64,000 nucleotides of DNA, taken from the NCBI RefSeq assembly GCF_013371215.1, contig NZ_JABWMH010000001.1:62001-126000 (forward strand), read 5' to 3'. The position numbers were made by a program, and so were the translations under genes. Below, one piece after another: positions 35,989-45,480 of this stretch. This stretch comes from Parasphingorhabdus flavimaris (lineage in GTDB: Bacteria > Pseudomonadota > Alphaproteobacteria > Sphingomonadales > Sphingomonadaceae). Every line of letters begins with the position of its first letter. Positions within the stretch are counted from its first letter, which is position 1. Below the pieces are notes generated by a model that searched no databases, was not told the DNA's origin, and saw nothing but the letters and a program-made list of their open reading frames with translations.

Positions 35989-37809
35989 CTACTTCTTATA
36001 CAACCCGTCCAACCGCTCCTGATACCGCTCCCGGATCACATGCCGCCGGATCTTCATGCTCGGGGTCAGCTCCTCATTCTCGATCGCGAACGGTTCGTCG
36101 GCGAATTCGAAGCGGCGGACTTTTTCGACGACCGAGAGGTTCTTGTTGACCCGGTCGACCGCTTCGCCGACCGCGGATTTGAAGGCCGGGTTGGCTTGCA
36201 GCTTGATGAAATCATAGGCCATGCCTTGCTCGCGTGACCATTCGAGGGCCCATTCCGGGTCAGGGACGATCAGGCCGACCATATAGGGGCGCTTGTCGCC
36301 GGCGATCATGGCCTGGAGGATTTGCGGCTGGATGGTGAGCATGCCCTCGACCTTTTGCGGGGCGATATTGTCGCCCTTGTCGTTGACGATCAGGTCCTTC
36401 TTGCGGTCGGTGATCGCGACCCGTCCGGCCTCGTCGATATGGCCGATATCGCCGGTGTGCAGCCAGCCGTCCTTGAGCACCTTGTCGGTCTCTTCCTGGT
36501 TGCGCCAGTAGCCGTGCATGACCAGCTCGCCGCGGACGAGGATTTCGCCGTCCTCGGCAATCTTGACCTCGGTATCGACCATAGGCGGGCCGACCGTATC
36601 CATCTTCAGGCCGGTGCGCGGGCGGTTGCAGGCGATGATCGGACCGGATTCGGTCTGGCCATAGCCCTGCAGCAGGGTCAGGCCGAGCGACTGGAAGAAG
36701 GTGCCGATTTCCGGATTGAGCGGCGCGCCGCCGGAGACCATCGCCTTGATCCGGCCGCCGAAGCGCTGCTGCACCTTGGGGCGCAGGGTCTTGTCGAGGA
36801 ACAGGTCCATCAGCTTGTCGCGCTTGCGGCCCTTGCCTTCGGCTTCGCGGCTGCCGATGGCGAGCGCCTTGCCGAGCAGATAATTGGGCATCTTGCCCTG
36901 TTTCTCGACCGTCTTGATAAGGCGGGCGCGCAGCACCTCGAACAGGCGCGGGACCACGACCATGATCGTCGGCCGGACTTCCTCGATATTGGAGGCGAGC
37001 TTTTCGAGGCCTTCGGAATAGAAAATCTGCGCGCCGAGACCGATCGGGAAGAACTGGCCGGCACTATGTTCATAGGCGTGGCTCAAGGGCAGGAAAGAGA
37101 GAAAGACTTCCTCGTCCCAGCCGAAGTCGGTTTCGATGACCTCGGCTGGGCCCTTGGTATTGTGCAGGATCGCGCCGTGATGCTGCATGACGCCGCGCGG
37201 CTTGCCGCCGGTGCCGCTGGTGTAGATGATGCAGGCGGTCTGATCGCGGGTGATCACGGAGACCTCCTCGGTCACCTCGGCAACATCCTCGTCGCTGCCC
37301 CGGGTCAGCTTTTCCCAGCTGTAGAGATCGAAATCACCGGACTGGCCGATGCGCAGATCGGATATGCCGATGATGATATTGGCGTCGGAGGAGCCGATCA
37401 CCGAGGGAAGAAGATTCTGTGCCAGCTTGGCGTTGGACACGATGACCGCGTGGGCGCCGCTATTGTCGAGAATATGCTGGTGATCGGAGGCGGTGTTGGT
37501 GGTGTAGGTCGGCACGGTGATGCAGCCGGCGGCCATGATGCCGAGATCGGCGATACACCATTCGGGGCGGTTTTCGGAGACCAGCATCACGCGGTCGCCC
37601 TTTTTCAGACCGATGCGTTTGAGCGATTTGGCGAAGGCGGCGACCTGACGGGCGGCTTCGGCCCAGCTGATCGGCTGCCACGCGCCGTCGATCTTGGCGC
37701 TGAGAAACGGCTTGTCGCCGCCCTGGCTGGCGCGGTCGAAGAACATGGATACCAGATTCTGATATTGGTCTATTTCCAGATAGCGGTTTTCTGCTCTTTT
37801 CGTGACCAC
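35989..37809 (-). CDS. Long-chain fatty-acyl-CoA ligase (AMP-forming)
   Basis: A 606-residue ANL-family ligase activating fatty acids to acyl-CoA. It has the P-loop IIYTSGTGGKPRGVMQHHGA (about 192-211), LLQGYGQTESGPIIACN, WLHTGDIGHID and ITDRKKDLIVNDKGDNIAPQKVE. It resembles the FadD15 type. GTG start at 37809 with AGAGGAAA upstream. Divergent from the gamma-glutamyltransferase gene. Confidence 0.92.
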   Translation of the reverse strand: MVTKRAENRYLEIDQYQNLVSMFFDRASQGGDKPFLSAKIDGAWQPISWAEAARQVAAFAKSLKRIGLKKGDRVMLVSENRPEWCIADLGIMAAGCITVPTYTTNTASDHQHILDNSGAHAVIVSNAKLAQNLLPSVIGSSDANIIIGISDLRIGQSGDFDLYSWEKLTRGSDEDVAEVTEEVSVITRDQTACIIYTSGTGGKPRGVMQHHGAILHNTKGPAEVIETDFGWDEEVFLSFLPLSHAYEHSAGQFFPIGLGAQIFYSEGLEKLASNIEEVRPTIMVVVPRLFEVLRARLIKTVEKQGKMPNYLLGKALAIGSREAEGKGRKRDKLMDLFLDKTLRPKVQQRFGGRIKAMVSGGAPLNPEIGTFFQSLGLTLLQGYGQTESGPIIACNRPRTGLKMDTVGPPMVDTEVKIAEDGEILVRGELVMHGYWRNQEETDKVLKDGWLHTGDIGHIDEAGRVAITDRKKDLIVNDKGDNIAPQKVEGMLTIQPQILQAMIAGDKRPYMVGLIVPDPEWALEWSREQGMAYDFIKLQANPAFKSAVGEAVDRVNKNLSVVEKVRRFEFADEPFAIENEELTPSMKIRRHVIRERYQERLDGLYKK

Positions 37810-37989
37810 GCAACTTTTCCTCTCTCATGCTCCGGTCGTGCCGGGCTCGGATTATCTGCAACGGACTAGCGCGGTTCGAACGGGCGGGCAATTATTTTGG
37901 TGATATCCGGCGACGTGGGGGCGGACAAGCTATCCGGCGCTCGTGCGAATGGACATCGCCTTTCGACCTGGTCTATAGCTGCCCGCCAT

Positions 37990-39741
37990 ATGAAAATGAT
38001 CCGTCTCGTCGCTGCCGTGGCAGCGCTACTCACCACTTCCTGCACCTCCAATATGGCGACCGGACCGGCCGCTGCGCCGCCACCGGAAGCCGCTGCGACG
38101 CCGCGGGCTGCGGTTCAGGAGACAGAGCCCTTCGTGATCGCCGCCAATCCGCTGGCCGCCAAGGCCGGGCAGGATGTCCTGAAACGCGGCGGCAGCGCGA
38201 TCGATGCGGCGATTGCGGTGCAGGCGATGCTGTCGCTGGTCGAGCCGCAAAGTTCCGGACTCGGCGGCGGCGCGTTCCTTACCTATCTCGACGGCGCGTC
38301 GGGCAAGCTGACCATTTATGACGGCCGGGAAACCGCGCCGGCGCAGGCCAGTCCGTCGATGTTTCTCGGGCCGGACGGCAAGCCGCTCGGCTATCGAGAA
38401 GCGGTCACCAGCGGGCGCGCGACCGGCGTGCCGGGTGCGGTGGCGATGCTGGCGATGGTCCACGCAGAACATGGCGCGCTCGACTGGAGCAGCCTGTTTT
38501 CGGCGGCAGAGCGGACGGCGGAAGAGGGATTTGTCATCAGCCCGCGTCTCGGCCGTTTTCTCGGCATTGCCTTTCCGCAGCTGGGCACGCCCGACGCGAC
38601 GGCCTATTTTGCCGATGCCGATGGCGAGCGGAAGACCACCGGTGACCGGCTGAAAAATCCCGAATATGCAGACTTCGTGAGGCGTCTGGCGGCCAATGGT
38701 CCCGGGGCGCTTTATGGCGGCTCGACGGCGGCGAAAATTGTCGCCAAGACCCGCGCCGCGCCGCTGGAAGGCCGGATGACGATGGCCGATCTGGCAGGCT
38801 ACAAGCCGGTCAAGCGCGAGGCGCTGTGCAACCCCTATCGCGTCTATCTGGTCTGCGTGCCGCCGCCGCCGTCGAGCGGCGTGGCGCTTTTGCAACTGCT
38901 GGCGATGCTGGAAAAAACCGATATCGCCACGCGCGGCCCGGAAGACGCGCAGGCCTGGTTCCTGTTCGCCGAGGCGAGCCGGCTGATGTATGCTGACCGC
39001 GATCAATATATCGGTGACCCCGCTTTTGCGTCGATTCCGGTACAGGGCCTGCTGGAACCGGCCTATGTCGCCTCGCGGGCGGCCTTGATCGGCGAAAGTG
39101 CCGCTTCTTCTCCACCGGAAGCGGGGACCCCGCGCGGAGCGGTGCTGGCGGCAGCGGATAAGACATTAGAACCCGCCGGGACATCCCATTTCATCGTCCG
39201 CGATGCGCAGGGCAATGTGGTGTCGATCACGACGACGGTGGAATCGATCTTCGGCAGCGGCCGGATGGTCGACGGTTTCTTCCTCAACAACCAGCTTACC
39301 GATTTCTCTTTCAGCCCGGTTGACGACAACGGTCGTCCTGCCGCCAATGCGGTGGCACCGGGCAAGCGGCCGCGCTCTTCGATGACGCCGACCATATTGC
39401 TCGACAGCGACGGCAAGTTTGCGGGGGCGATCGGATCAGCCGGCGGCAACAGCATCCTTGCCTATGTGGCGAAATCGCTGGTTGGCGCGATCGACTGGGA
39501 CCTGTCGATGCAGGAGGCGCTGGCGCTGCCCAATCTGGTGGCGCGAGGCTCCAGATTTGGCGGGGAACTGGATAAGTTCGCTCCGGGAGTTGCCGACGGG
39601 CTCGCAGCCCGCGGTGTCGATCTGAAGCCGGGGCAGGGTGAGGATAGCGGCGTGCATGCCGTGATCATCCGCGATGGCAGGGTCGATGGCGGCTACGATC
39701 CGCGCCGCGAGGGCGTGGTGCTGGTGGGAACCGGAGAATAG
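37990..39741 (+). CDS. ggt: Gamma-glutamyltransferase, lipoprotein signal
   Basis: A 583-residue Ntn-hydrolase precursor that cleaves glutathione in the periplasm. The N-terminus has a lipobox-like LLTTSCTS. The family core includes GGSAIDAAIAVQAMLSLVEPQSSGLGGGAF and the glutamate-binding YDGRETAP. The autocleavage and nucleophile Thr is in AGTSHFIVRDAQGNVVSITTTV (about T398). The glycine loop is GSAGGNSI. ATG at 37990 is chosen because the signal peptide follows immediately. Confidence 0.92.
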   Translation: MKMIRLVAAVAALLTTSCTSNMATGPAAAPPPEAAATPRAAVQETEPFVIAANPLAAKAGQDVLKRGGSAIDAAIAVQAMLSLVEPQSSGLGGGAFLTYLDGASGKLTIYDGRETAPAQASPSMFLGPDGKPLGYREAVTSGRATGVPGAVAMLAMVHAEHGALDWSSLFSAAERTAEEGFVISPRLGRFLGIAFPQLGTPDATAYFADADGERKTTGDRLKNPEYADFVRRLAANGPGALYGGSTAAKIVAKTRAAPLEGRMTMADLAGYKPVKREALCNPYRVYLVCVPPPPSSGVALLQLLAMLEKTDIATRGPEDAQAWFLFAEASRLMYADRDQYIGDPAFASIPVQGLLEPAYVASRAALIGESAASSPPEAGTPRGAVLAAADKTLEPAGTSHFIVRDAQGNVVSITTTVESIFGSGRMVDGFFLNNQLTDFSFSPVDDNGRPAANAVAPGKRPRSSMTPTILLDSDGKFAGAIGSAGGNSILAYVAKSLVGAIDWDLSMQEALALPNLVARGSRFGGELDKFAPGVADGLAARGVDLKPGQGEDSGVHAVIIRDGRVDGGYDPRREGVVLVGTGE

Positions 39742-39755
39742 CGTAACAACAGGCT

Positions 39756-40793
39756 TTATGCCGTTCCGACAGCCTCGGCGATATTGGCAAAGCCGTCCTT
39801 TTTGACCAATTTGGCCAACTGACAGTTCATCGCGGCGGCGATGGCCGGGCCTTCGTAGATCATCGCGGTGTAGAGCTGGACCAATGACGCACCGGCGCGG
39901 ATGCGTTCGTAAGCGTCTTCTGCCGTCGCGATTCCGCCAACGCCGATCAGCGGGATTTCGCCGCCACTGGCCTTGCGAAAATCCTTCAGCCGTTGCAGCG
40001 CCAGATCCTTCAGCGGCGCGCCGGAGAGGCCTCCGGTTTCGGTGCGGTTGGCGGACTTCAGGTCGGGCCGGGTGATGGTGGTGTTGGAAATGATCAGCGC
40101 GGCGATCTTCTGGCCCATGGCGACATCGACAATATCGTCGATATCAGCGGGTTCGAGATCGGGGGCGACTTTCAGGAAGACCGGGGTTTTCGATTTGCCC
40201 ATCGCGTCCATCACCGCGGCGAGCAGTTCGGCCAGCGCACCCTTGTCCTGCAGCGCGCGCAGGCCCGGCGTGTTGGGAGAGCTGATATTGACGGTCAGAT
40301 AGTCGGCCAGCGGGGCCATGTTCTTCGCGCCGGTGACATAGTCGGCGATCCGGTCGTCGCTGTCCTTGTTGGCGCCGATATTGATGCCGAGCACACCCTT
40401 GCCCATCCGTCCGCGCATCTTTTTCAGGCGGGGCAGGGCTTCCTGCTGGCCGCGATTGTTGAAGCCGAGCCGGTTGATCACCGCCTTGTCCTCGACCAGC
40501 CGGAATATGCGCGGCTTCGGATTGCCCGCCTGTGGCAGCGGGGTCAGCGTGCCGACCTCGGCAAAACCGAAACCCATGCGGATCAGCGCATCGGGCACTT
40601 CGCCATTCTTGTCGAAACCGGGGGCCATGCCGATCGGGTTGACGAAGTCGAGACCGGCGACACAGGTTGCGAGAACCGGGTCCGATTTGGGGGCAGGGCC
40701 CATTGGCACGGTCTTCAGGCCGGCGATGGTGAGACCGTGCGCGCGTTCGGCTTCGAGCGCGAAAATGAAGGGCTTTGCGAGATTGTAGAGCAT
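39756..40793 (-). CDS. pyrD: Dihydroorotate dehydrogenase (quinone), class 2
   Basis: A 345-residue FMN enzyme at the inner membrane, oxidising dihydroorotate in pyrimidine synthesis. It has an N-terminal helix (MLYNLAKPFIFALEAERAHGLTI), GMAPGFDKNGEVPDALIRMGFGFAEVGTLTP, RLGFNN and the class 2 active-site loop VNISSPNTPGLR. C-terminal FMN phosphate-binding motifs are IGVGGIATAEDAYERI and LVQLYTAMIYEGP. Start at 40793 fits the family; an upstream in-frame start adds 13 atypical residues. Confidence 0.95.
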   Translation of the reverse strand: MLYNLAKPFIFALEAERAHGLTIAGLKTVPMGPAPKSDPVLATCVAGLDFVNPIGMAPGFDKNGEVPDALIRMGFGFAEVGTLTPLPQAGNPKPRIFRLVEDKAVINRLGFNNRGQQEALPRLKKMRGRMGKGVLGINIGANKDSDDRIADYVTGAKNMAPLADYLTVNISSPNTPGLRALQDKGALAELLAAVMDAMGKSKTPVFLKVAPDLEPADIDDIVDVAMGQKIAALIISNTTITRPDLKSANRTETGGLSGAPLKDLALQRLKDFRKASGGEIPLIGVGGIATAEDAYERIRAGASLVQLYTAMIYEGPAIAAAMNCQLAKLVKKDGFANIAEAVGTA

Positions 40794-40886
40794 GGCCGCG
40801 CTATGGCACTGGACCACGTTGCGCGCAAGCACTGGAAACGGCTTTGCAATCTGCTAAAGCGGGGCAGATTTATTGAGGAACGAACG

Positions 40887-42050
40887 ATGATTGCCACTCC
40901 ACAATTTGACTTTCAGCTCGGCGAAATGGCCGACCAGATCCGCGACACCACCCGCCGCTTTGCCGAAGAGAAGATCATGCCGCTGGCCCAGAAAATGGAC
41001 CGCGAAGACTGGTTCCCGCGCGAGCTGTGGACGCAAATGGGTGATCTTGGGCTGCATGGAATCACGGTGGACGAGGAAGACGGCGGGCTTGGGCTCGGCT
41101 ATCTGGAACATGCGATCGCGGTCGAGGAAGTCAGTCGCGGCAGCGCGGCGCTCGGCCTCAGCTATGGCGCGCACAGCAACCTGTGCGTCAACCAGATCCG
41201 CCGCTGGGCCAGTCCGGAGCAGAAGGCCAAATATCTGCCCAAGCTGATCTCGGGCGAGCATGTCGGAGCGCTGGCGATGTCGGAAGCCGGGGCCGGCTCA
41301 GATGTCGTATCAATGAAGCTCAAGGCCGAAGCGGTGCAGGGCGGTTATGTGCTCAACGGCACCAAATTCTGGATCACCAACAGCACCGATGCCGACACAT
41401 TGGTGGTCTATGCCAAGACCCGGCCCGACGCGGGTTCGGGCGGGATCACTGCCTTCCTGATCGAAAAGGGCATGAAGGGTTTCTCCATCGGCCAGAAGAT
41501 CGAGAAGGTGGGGATGAAGGGCAGTCCGACGGCGGAGCTGGTATTCGACGATTGCGAAGTGCCGGAGGAAAATGTCATGGGACCGCTCAACGGCGGCGTC
41601 GGCGTATTGATGTCCGGCCTCGATTACGAGCGCGCGGTGCTGGCCGCGATCCCGCTCGGGCTGATGCAGGCCTGTCTCGACACGGTCATTCCCTATGTTC
41701 GCGAGCGCAAGCAGTTCGGCAAGCCGATCGGCACGTTTCAGCTGATGCAGGGCAAGATCGCCGACATGTATGTCCGCCTGAACAGCGCCCGCAGCTATGT
41801 CTATAATGTCAACAAATCCTGCGATGCCGGGCAGACCACCCGCTTCGATGCGGCGGGCGCGGTGATGTTGGCGAGCGAGAACAGCGTGCGGGTCGCGGAA
41901 GAGTCGATCCAGGCGCTGGGCGGTGCGGGTTACACCACGGACTGGCCGGTGGAGCGTTACTGGCGGGACAGCAAGCTGCTCGATATCGGCGCTGGCACCA
42001 ATGAGATCCGCCGGATGCTGATCGGGCGGGAATTGATCGGGGCGGGCTGA
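40887..42050 (+). CDS. Acyl-CoA dehydrogenase, isovaleryl-CoA type
   Basis: A 387-residue flavoenzyme introducing a double bond into (branched) acyl-CoA. FAD motifs are AMSEAGAGSDVVSMKL and FWITNSTDADTLVVYAKT, with C-terminal IQALGGAGYTTDWPVERYWRD and GTNEIRRMLIGREL. The Glu in LDYERAVLAAIPLGLMQ occupies the isovaleryl-CoA dehydrogenase-type catalytic position, supporting leucine catabolism. ATG at 40887 follows GAGGAA. The frame extends upstream without stop but that part is antisense to pyrD. The next gene overlaps by one base. Confidence 0.92.
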   Translation: MIATPQFDFQLGEMADQIRDTTRRFAEEKIMPLAQKMDREDWFPRELWTQMGDLGLHGITVDEEDGGLGLGYLEHAIAVEEVSRGSAALGLSYGAHSNLCVNQIRRWASPEQKAKYLPKLISGEHVGALAMSEAGAGSDVVSMKLKAEAVQGGYVLNGTKFWITNSTDADTLVVYAKTRPDAGSGGITAFLIEKGMKGFSIGQKIEKVGMKGSPTAELVFDDCEVPEENVMGPLNGGVGVLMSGLDYERAVLAAIPLGLMQACLDTVIPYVRERKQFGKPIGTFQLMQGKIADMYVRLNSARSYVYNVNKSCDAGQTTRFDAAGAVMLASENSVRVAEESIQALGGAGYTTDWPVERYWRDSKLLDIGAGTNEIRRMLIGRELIGAG

Positions 42051-43036
42051 TGCGCATTCTGCTGACCGGTTCTTCGGGTTGGCTCGGGCGGTTTCTCGCC
42101 CCGAAATTGCAGGCGCATGGGCACGCGGTGATCGGGCTGGATGTCGCGCCGGCAACCCAGACCGATATTGTCGGAACGGTTGCTGATGCCCACCTTGTTG
42201 ATCGCGTTTTCCGGGAACAGGGGATCGAAGCTGTGATCCATGCCGGTGCGCTGCACAAGCCGGATATTGTGCGTTATCCGGCGCAGGCGTTTGTCGATGT
42301 CAATGTGGCGGGGACATTGAACCTGCTGGAGGCTGCGACGCGGGCCGGTCATGAACGCTTTGTCTTTACCTCGACCACCTCGCTGATGATCAGCGACCAG
42401 GTGCGCGCCGGGAAATCCGGTGGTGCCGCGGAGGCGTTCTGGCTGGACGAAGACTTCGGGCCGCTGAAGCCGCGCAATATTTACGGCGTGACCAAGCTGT
42501 CGGCAGAACATCTCTGCCGTTTGTACAGCAAGCTGCACGGCATGGATGTCGCGATTTTGCGAACGGGACGGTTTTTCCCGGAGGATGACGACACGCTGGA
42601 GAAACCTTCCGGTCCCAATCTCAAGGCGAATGAATTTCTGAACCGGCGGCTGACCGTCGAGGATGCCGCCGACGCGCATATTGCCGCGCTTGAGAATATC
42701 GCTGGTCTCGGCTGCGAGACATTCATCCTGTCAGCACCGCCTCCGTTCGAGCGCGCGGAGTGCACCAAATTGGCAGGTGACGCGCGCGCGGTCATTGCGG
42801 GGAAATATCCGCAGGCCGAAGGAATTTACCGCAAGCGCGGCTGGGTGCTTCCCGATATCATCGAGCGTGTCTATGATCCCGGCAAGGCGGAGCGCCTGCT
42901 CGGCTTTCGCTGCAAAACCGATTTTGCGGCGATACTTTCGGCATTGGAACAGGGCGGGGAACAGGGCAGGGAACTGCCGTTCCACCATGACCCTGCCTAT
43001 GTGTCGCCGAAAGAACCGGCCGGCGTGCCTTGCTGA
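42050..43036 (+). CDS. NAD-dependent epimerase/dehydratase (extended SDR)
   Basis: A 328-residue protein with Rossmann motif TGSSGWLGRFL (about 6-16), DVNVAGTLNLLEAA, Ser/Thr in TSTTSLMIS and catalytic YGVTK (about 145-149). The C-terminal part is loosely conserved (YPQAEGIYRKRGWVLPDIIERVYDP). Substrate unknown; sugar-nucleotide epimerase-like. Its ATG shares a base with the acyl-CoA dehydrogenase stop (TGATG), implying co-translation. Confidence 0.87.
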   Translation: MRILLTGSSGWLGRFLAPKLQAHGHAVIGLDVAPATQTDIVGTVADAHLVDRVFREQGIEAVIHAGALHKPDIVRYPAQAFVDVNVAGTLNLLEAATRAGHERFVFTSTTSLMISDQVRAGKSGGAAEAFWLDEDFGPLKPRNIYGVTKLSAEHLCRLYSKLHGMDVAILRTGRFFPEDDDTLEKPSGPNLKANEFLNRRLTVEDAADAHIAALENIAGLGCETFILSAPPPFERAECTKLAGDARAVIAGKYPQAEGIYRKRGWVLPDIIERVYDPGKAERLLGFRCKTDFAAILSALEQGGEQGRELPFHHDPAYVSPKEPAGVPC

Positions 43037-43048
43037 CAGAAGAAAATA

Positions 43049-44446
43049 TCAGGCCCGCAACGTCTCCCACGGCCCGGTAATCGCAACCGTATATCCGGGC
43101 TGCTGGATATTGACGAACATCGTCGTGCCGTCGGGCGAGAAGCAGGCGCCGCAGAATTCGCTCTGGTCCTTGTGCGCGTTGCGGGCGATGTCGTAGATTT
43201 TGCCGTCCGGTGTCAGACCGCGGAGATATTGGTCGCCGCGCCCGTCTTCGCAGAGGATGATGTCATTCCACGGCGCGACCACCAGATTGTCGCACATGTC
43301 GAGGGAATCGGCGCTGGTCGATTCAAAGAACAGCTGCAACGTGCCGCCCGCTTCTGCGCCTTCGTCCGGCGTGTAGCGCCAGATCTGGCCGACACGCTCC
43401 GCGCCACCTTCGGTGCAGGTGAAATAGAAATCGCCGGTTTCGCCATCCATGCGCACGGCGTAATCCAGTCCTTCGCCGCGCATGAACCGGGCTGCGCCGG
43501 CGGCATGGCCGCGATGGGCGAGATCGCCTTCGGGGGCTTCGACATCGTTGAGGTCAATCCATTCAGCGACATGGTCCTGTCCGACGACAAATGTTTCGGG
43601 CCCGTTGCCGCCCCAGTCTTTCGGCCAGTTGGAGGTGATGGCTGATTTCCTGCCCTTGAGCGCGAGCGCCTGCAGGCGGCCGCCTTCCTGCAACTTGCCC
43701 GGTACGTTCGGGATGAACCGGTAGAACAGGCCGTGGCGGGCGTCTTCGGTCATGTACACGATGCCGGTTTTCGGATCGACCGACGCGGCCTCATGCGTGA
43801 AGCGGCCCATGGCTTTCAGCGGGATCGCGTCAATCAGGCCGGTGGCATCTGACGGGGTCTCGAAGACGAAGCCGTGATATTTGCCCGGGCCTTCTGCGGG
43901 GGTGAGCATTTCCTCTTCACAACTGAGCCAGCTTCCCCAGGGGGTCGGTCCGCCGGCGCAATTGGCGGCGGTGCCGGTCAGCACGAGGAAATCCCGCTCC
44001 ATGCGTTTATGTTTCAGATCGTAGACCACCTTGCTCACGCCGCCGAAAAAGGGCGAGCCGTCTTTCTTGCGGTCGTAGAGCTGGCTTTCGGAAACCCGGT
44101 CGAGCAGTTCGTTGCCCTTGCCGAACGGACTACCGGTCGGGACGCTGTTCCAATTTTCGTGATTGCGCATCAATATGCATTTGTCGCTATCATCGGGATG
44201 GGCGAAGCAGGCCATGCCGTCGGGGCGGCCGGGACGGTAAAAGCCGTCGGACATCATCCCGCCGGCCTCGCTGACCATTGTATAGGAAAAGCCTTCGGGC
44301 AGATCGAGCCGCCTGGCGGGGTCGGGAATCAGGGCGAACGAGCGATTGGCGCTGTGCGCGCGGGCGCATCCTGCGATCGACACGGAAGCGTAGAACAGGC
44401 CCACGGCCTGAGCGGAGCGGATGAAATCTCTTCTGGATAAAGTCAT
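43049..44446 (-). CDS. PhoX-family (DUF839) phosphatase, Tat exported
   Basis: A 465-residue protein with twin-arginine signal SRRDFIRSAQAVGLF and a lipobox-like AGC. PhoX/DUF839 features include MRNHENWN, GGVSKVVYDLKHKRMERDF, NCAGGPTPWGSWLSCEEE, GRFTHEAASVDPKTGIVYMTED and DNLVVAPWNDIILCEDG, where acidic and Cys residues ligate Ca/Fe in characterised PhoX. Likely a periplasmic alkaline phosphatase or related esterase. Converges on the epimerase gene. Confidence 0.9.
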   Translation of the reverse strand: MTLSRRDFIRSAQAVGLFYASVSIAGCARAHSANRSFALIPDPARRLDLPEGFSYTMVSEAGGMMSDGFYRPGRPDGMACFAHPDDSDKCILMRNHENWNSVPTGSPFGKGNELLDRVSESQLYDRKKDGSPFFGGVSKVVYDLKHKRMERDFLVLTGTAANCAGGPTPWGSWLSCEEEMLTPAEGPGKYHGFVFETPSDATGLIDAIPLKAMGRFTHEAASVDPKTGIVYMTEDARHGLFYRFIPNVPGKLQEGGRLQALALKGRKSAITSNWPKDWGGNGPETFVVGQDHVAEWIDLNDVEAPEGDLAHRGHAAGAARFMRGEGLDYAVRMDGETGDFYFTCTEGGAERVGQIWRYTPDEGAEAGGTLQLFFESTSADSLDMCDNLVVAPWNDIILCEDGRGDQYLRGLTPDGKIYDIARNAHKDQSEFCGACFSPDGTTMFVNIQQPGYTVAITGPWETLRA

Positions 44447-44526
44447 CGTGCAATTTTCCTGAATTCGGTGTTATTGTCATCCGGTTCGAATGTAGCCACT
44501 CGTTAACGGCCGAAAAAAACAGAAAT

Positions 44527-45210
44527 ATGACATACACGCTGATCACTGCCAACCGCAATTATTCCAGCTGGTCGCTGCGGCCCTGGATATTGATGAAGGC
44601 GCTGGATATCCCGTTTGCCGACCAGATCATCTATTTCGAGGAGGATAATTACGAGCGGTTCCGGGAATTTGCGCCCAATGGTCAGGTGCCCTGTCTGAAG
44701 GACGGAGACCGGACGATCTGGGATTCGCTGGCGATCATGGAATATCTGGCGGAGCGGCATCCGGGCTGCTGGCCGGAAGAGGAAGCGGCGCGGACATGGG
44801 CGCGCTGTGCCACGGCGGAAATGCACGGTGGCTTCGCGCCGTTGCGCAATATCTGTCCGATGAATGTCGGTGTGCGGGCCGAATTGCACGAAATCGCGCC
44901 CGCCTTGCAGCGCAATATTGAGCGGATCGGCGAGCTGTTCGCGCAGGGGCTGGATGATTTCGGCGGGCCGTGGCTGGCGGGGGAGCGGTTCACGATTGTC
45001 GACGCCTATTATGCGCCGGTCGCTTATCGGGTGCGCAGTTTCGATCTTGATATCGGGGCCAAAGGACGCGCGTGGGTAGATCATGTCATCGCTCATCCGG
45101 CGATGCAGCAATGGGAAGGGCAGGCGCTGGCCGAAACGCAGCGCGAGATCGGTCATGAGGAGGAAATTGCCGCGGTGGCGACGGTGACGGCGGATTATCG
45201 GGCGGGTTAG
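44527..45210 (+). CDS. Glutathione S-transferase family protein
   Basis: A 227-residue GST with an N-terminal thioredoxin-fold domain (ITANRNYSSWSLRPWILMKALDIPF), a glutathione-binding cis-Pro region GQVPCLKD, and DSLAIMEYLAE. The C-terminal helical domain has FTIVDAYYAPVAYRVRSFDL (the N-capping Asp of the GST motif). The start resembles the YfcF/zeta-like group with SSWSLR. Substrate unknown. No close operon partner. Confidence 0.9.
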   Translation: MTYTLITANRNYSSWSLRPWILMKALDIPFADQIIYFEEDNYERFREFAPNGQVPCLKDGDRTIWDSLAIMEYLAERHPGCWPEEEAARTWARCATAEMHGGFAPLRNICPMNVGVRAELHEIAPALQRNIERIGELFAQGLDDFGGPWLAGERFTIVDAYYAPVAYRVRSFDLDIGAKGRAWVDHVIAHPAMQQWEGQALAETQREIGHEEEIAAVATVTADYRAG

Positions 45211-45285
45211 GGCCGGAGAATAGCCTCTCGTCGCCAGGCGTGGTTCGACAGGCTCACCACGAACGGAGAATGGTCGCCACCGACT

Positions 45286-45323
45286 GTGTGCTCCGCACTT
45301 GATGCGGAGCGCTGGAGGCTGGA
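45286..45323. repeat. Small palindromic repeat, left of sulP
   Basis: A GCTCCGCA...TGATGCGGAGC core with a following GGAGGCTG matches the copy at 47028-47064 and, inverted, 47090-47108. Immediately left of it, 45240-45264 carries a TTCGACAGGCTCACCACGAACG motif related to the one at 35284. Two or more copies flank the sulP gene. Confidence 0.7.
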
Positions 45324-45425
45324 GATGGCGTTGCGGCGGCAGGGCTGCACATCGCGTGCGCGGCACAGTTTGGTTGCCAAGCAAGGTCTCTGAACTTGAC
45401 TGAATCCCGCCCTTCCGGCAAAGGC

Positions 45426-45443
45426 GCAACATTCCGATGTTGC
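45426..45443. promoter_or_regulatory. Inverted repeat upstream of sulP
   Basis: GCAACAT and its exact complement ATGTTGC (45426-45432/45437-45443) are separated by TCCG, 38 bp before the sulP start. The geometry fits an operator; the binder is unknown. Confidence 0.4.
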
Positions 45444-45480
45444 ATCGCAGCATATCCCAGATCTTGACGAAGGACAGCCC

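Noticed and set aside
36322-37869. Long open frame antisense to the acyl-CoA ligase gene
   Set aside because: The ligase on the minus strand has all ANL motifs; the antisense frame is composition driven.
39993-40886. Upstream extension of the acyl-CoA dehydrogenase frame across pyrD
   Set aside because: The extension is antisense to pyrD; the true start at 40887 has GAGGAA and family N-terminus.
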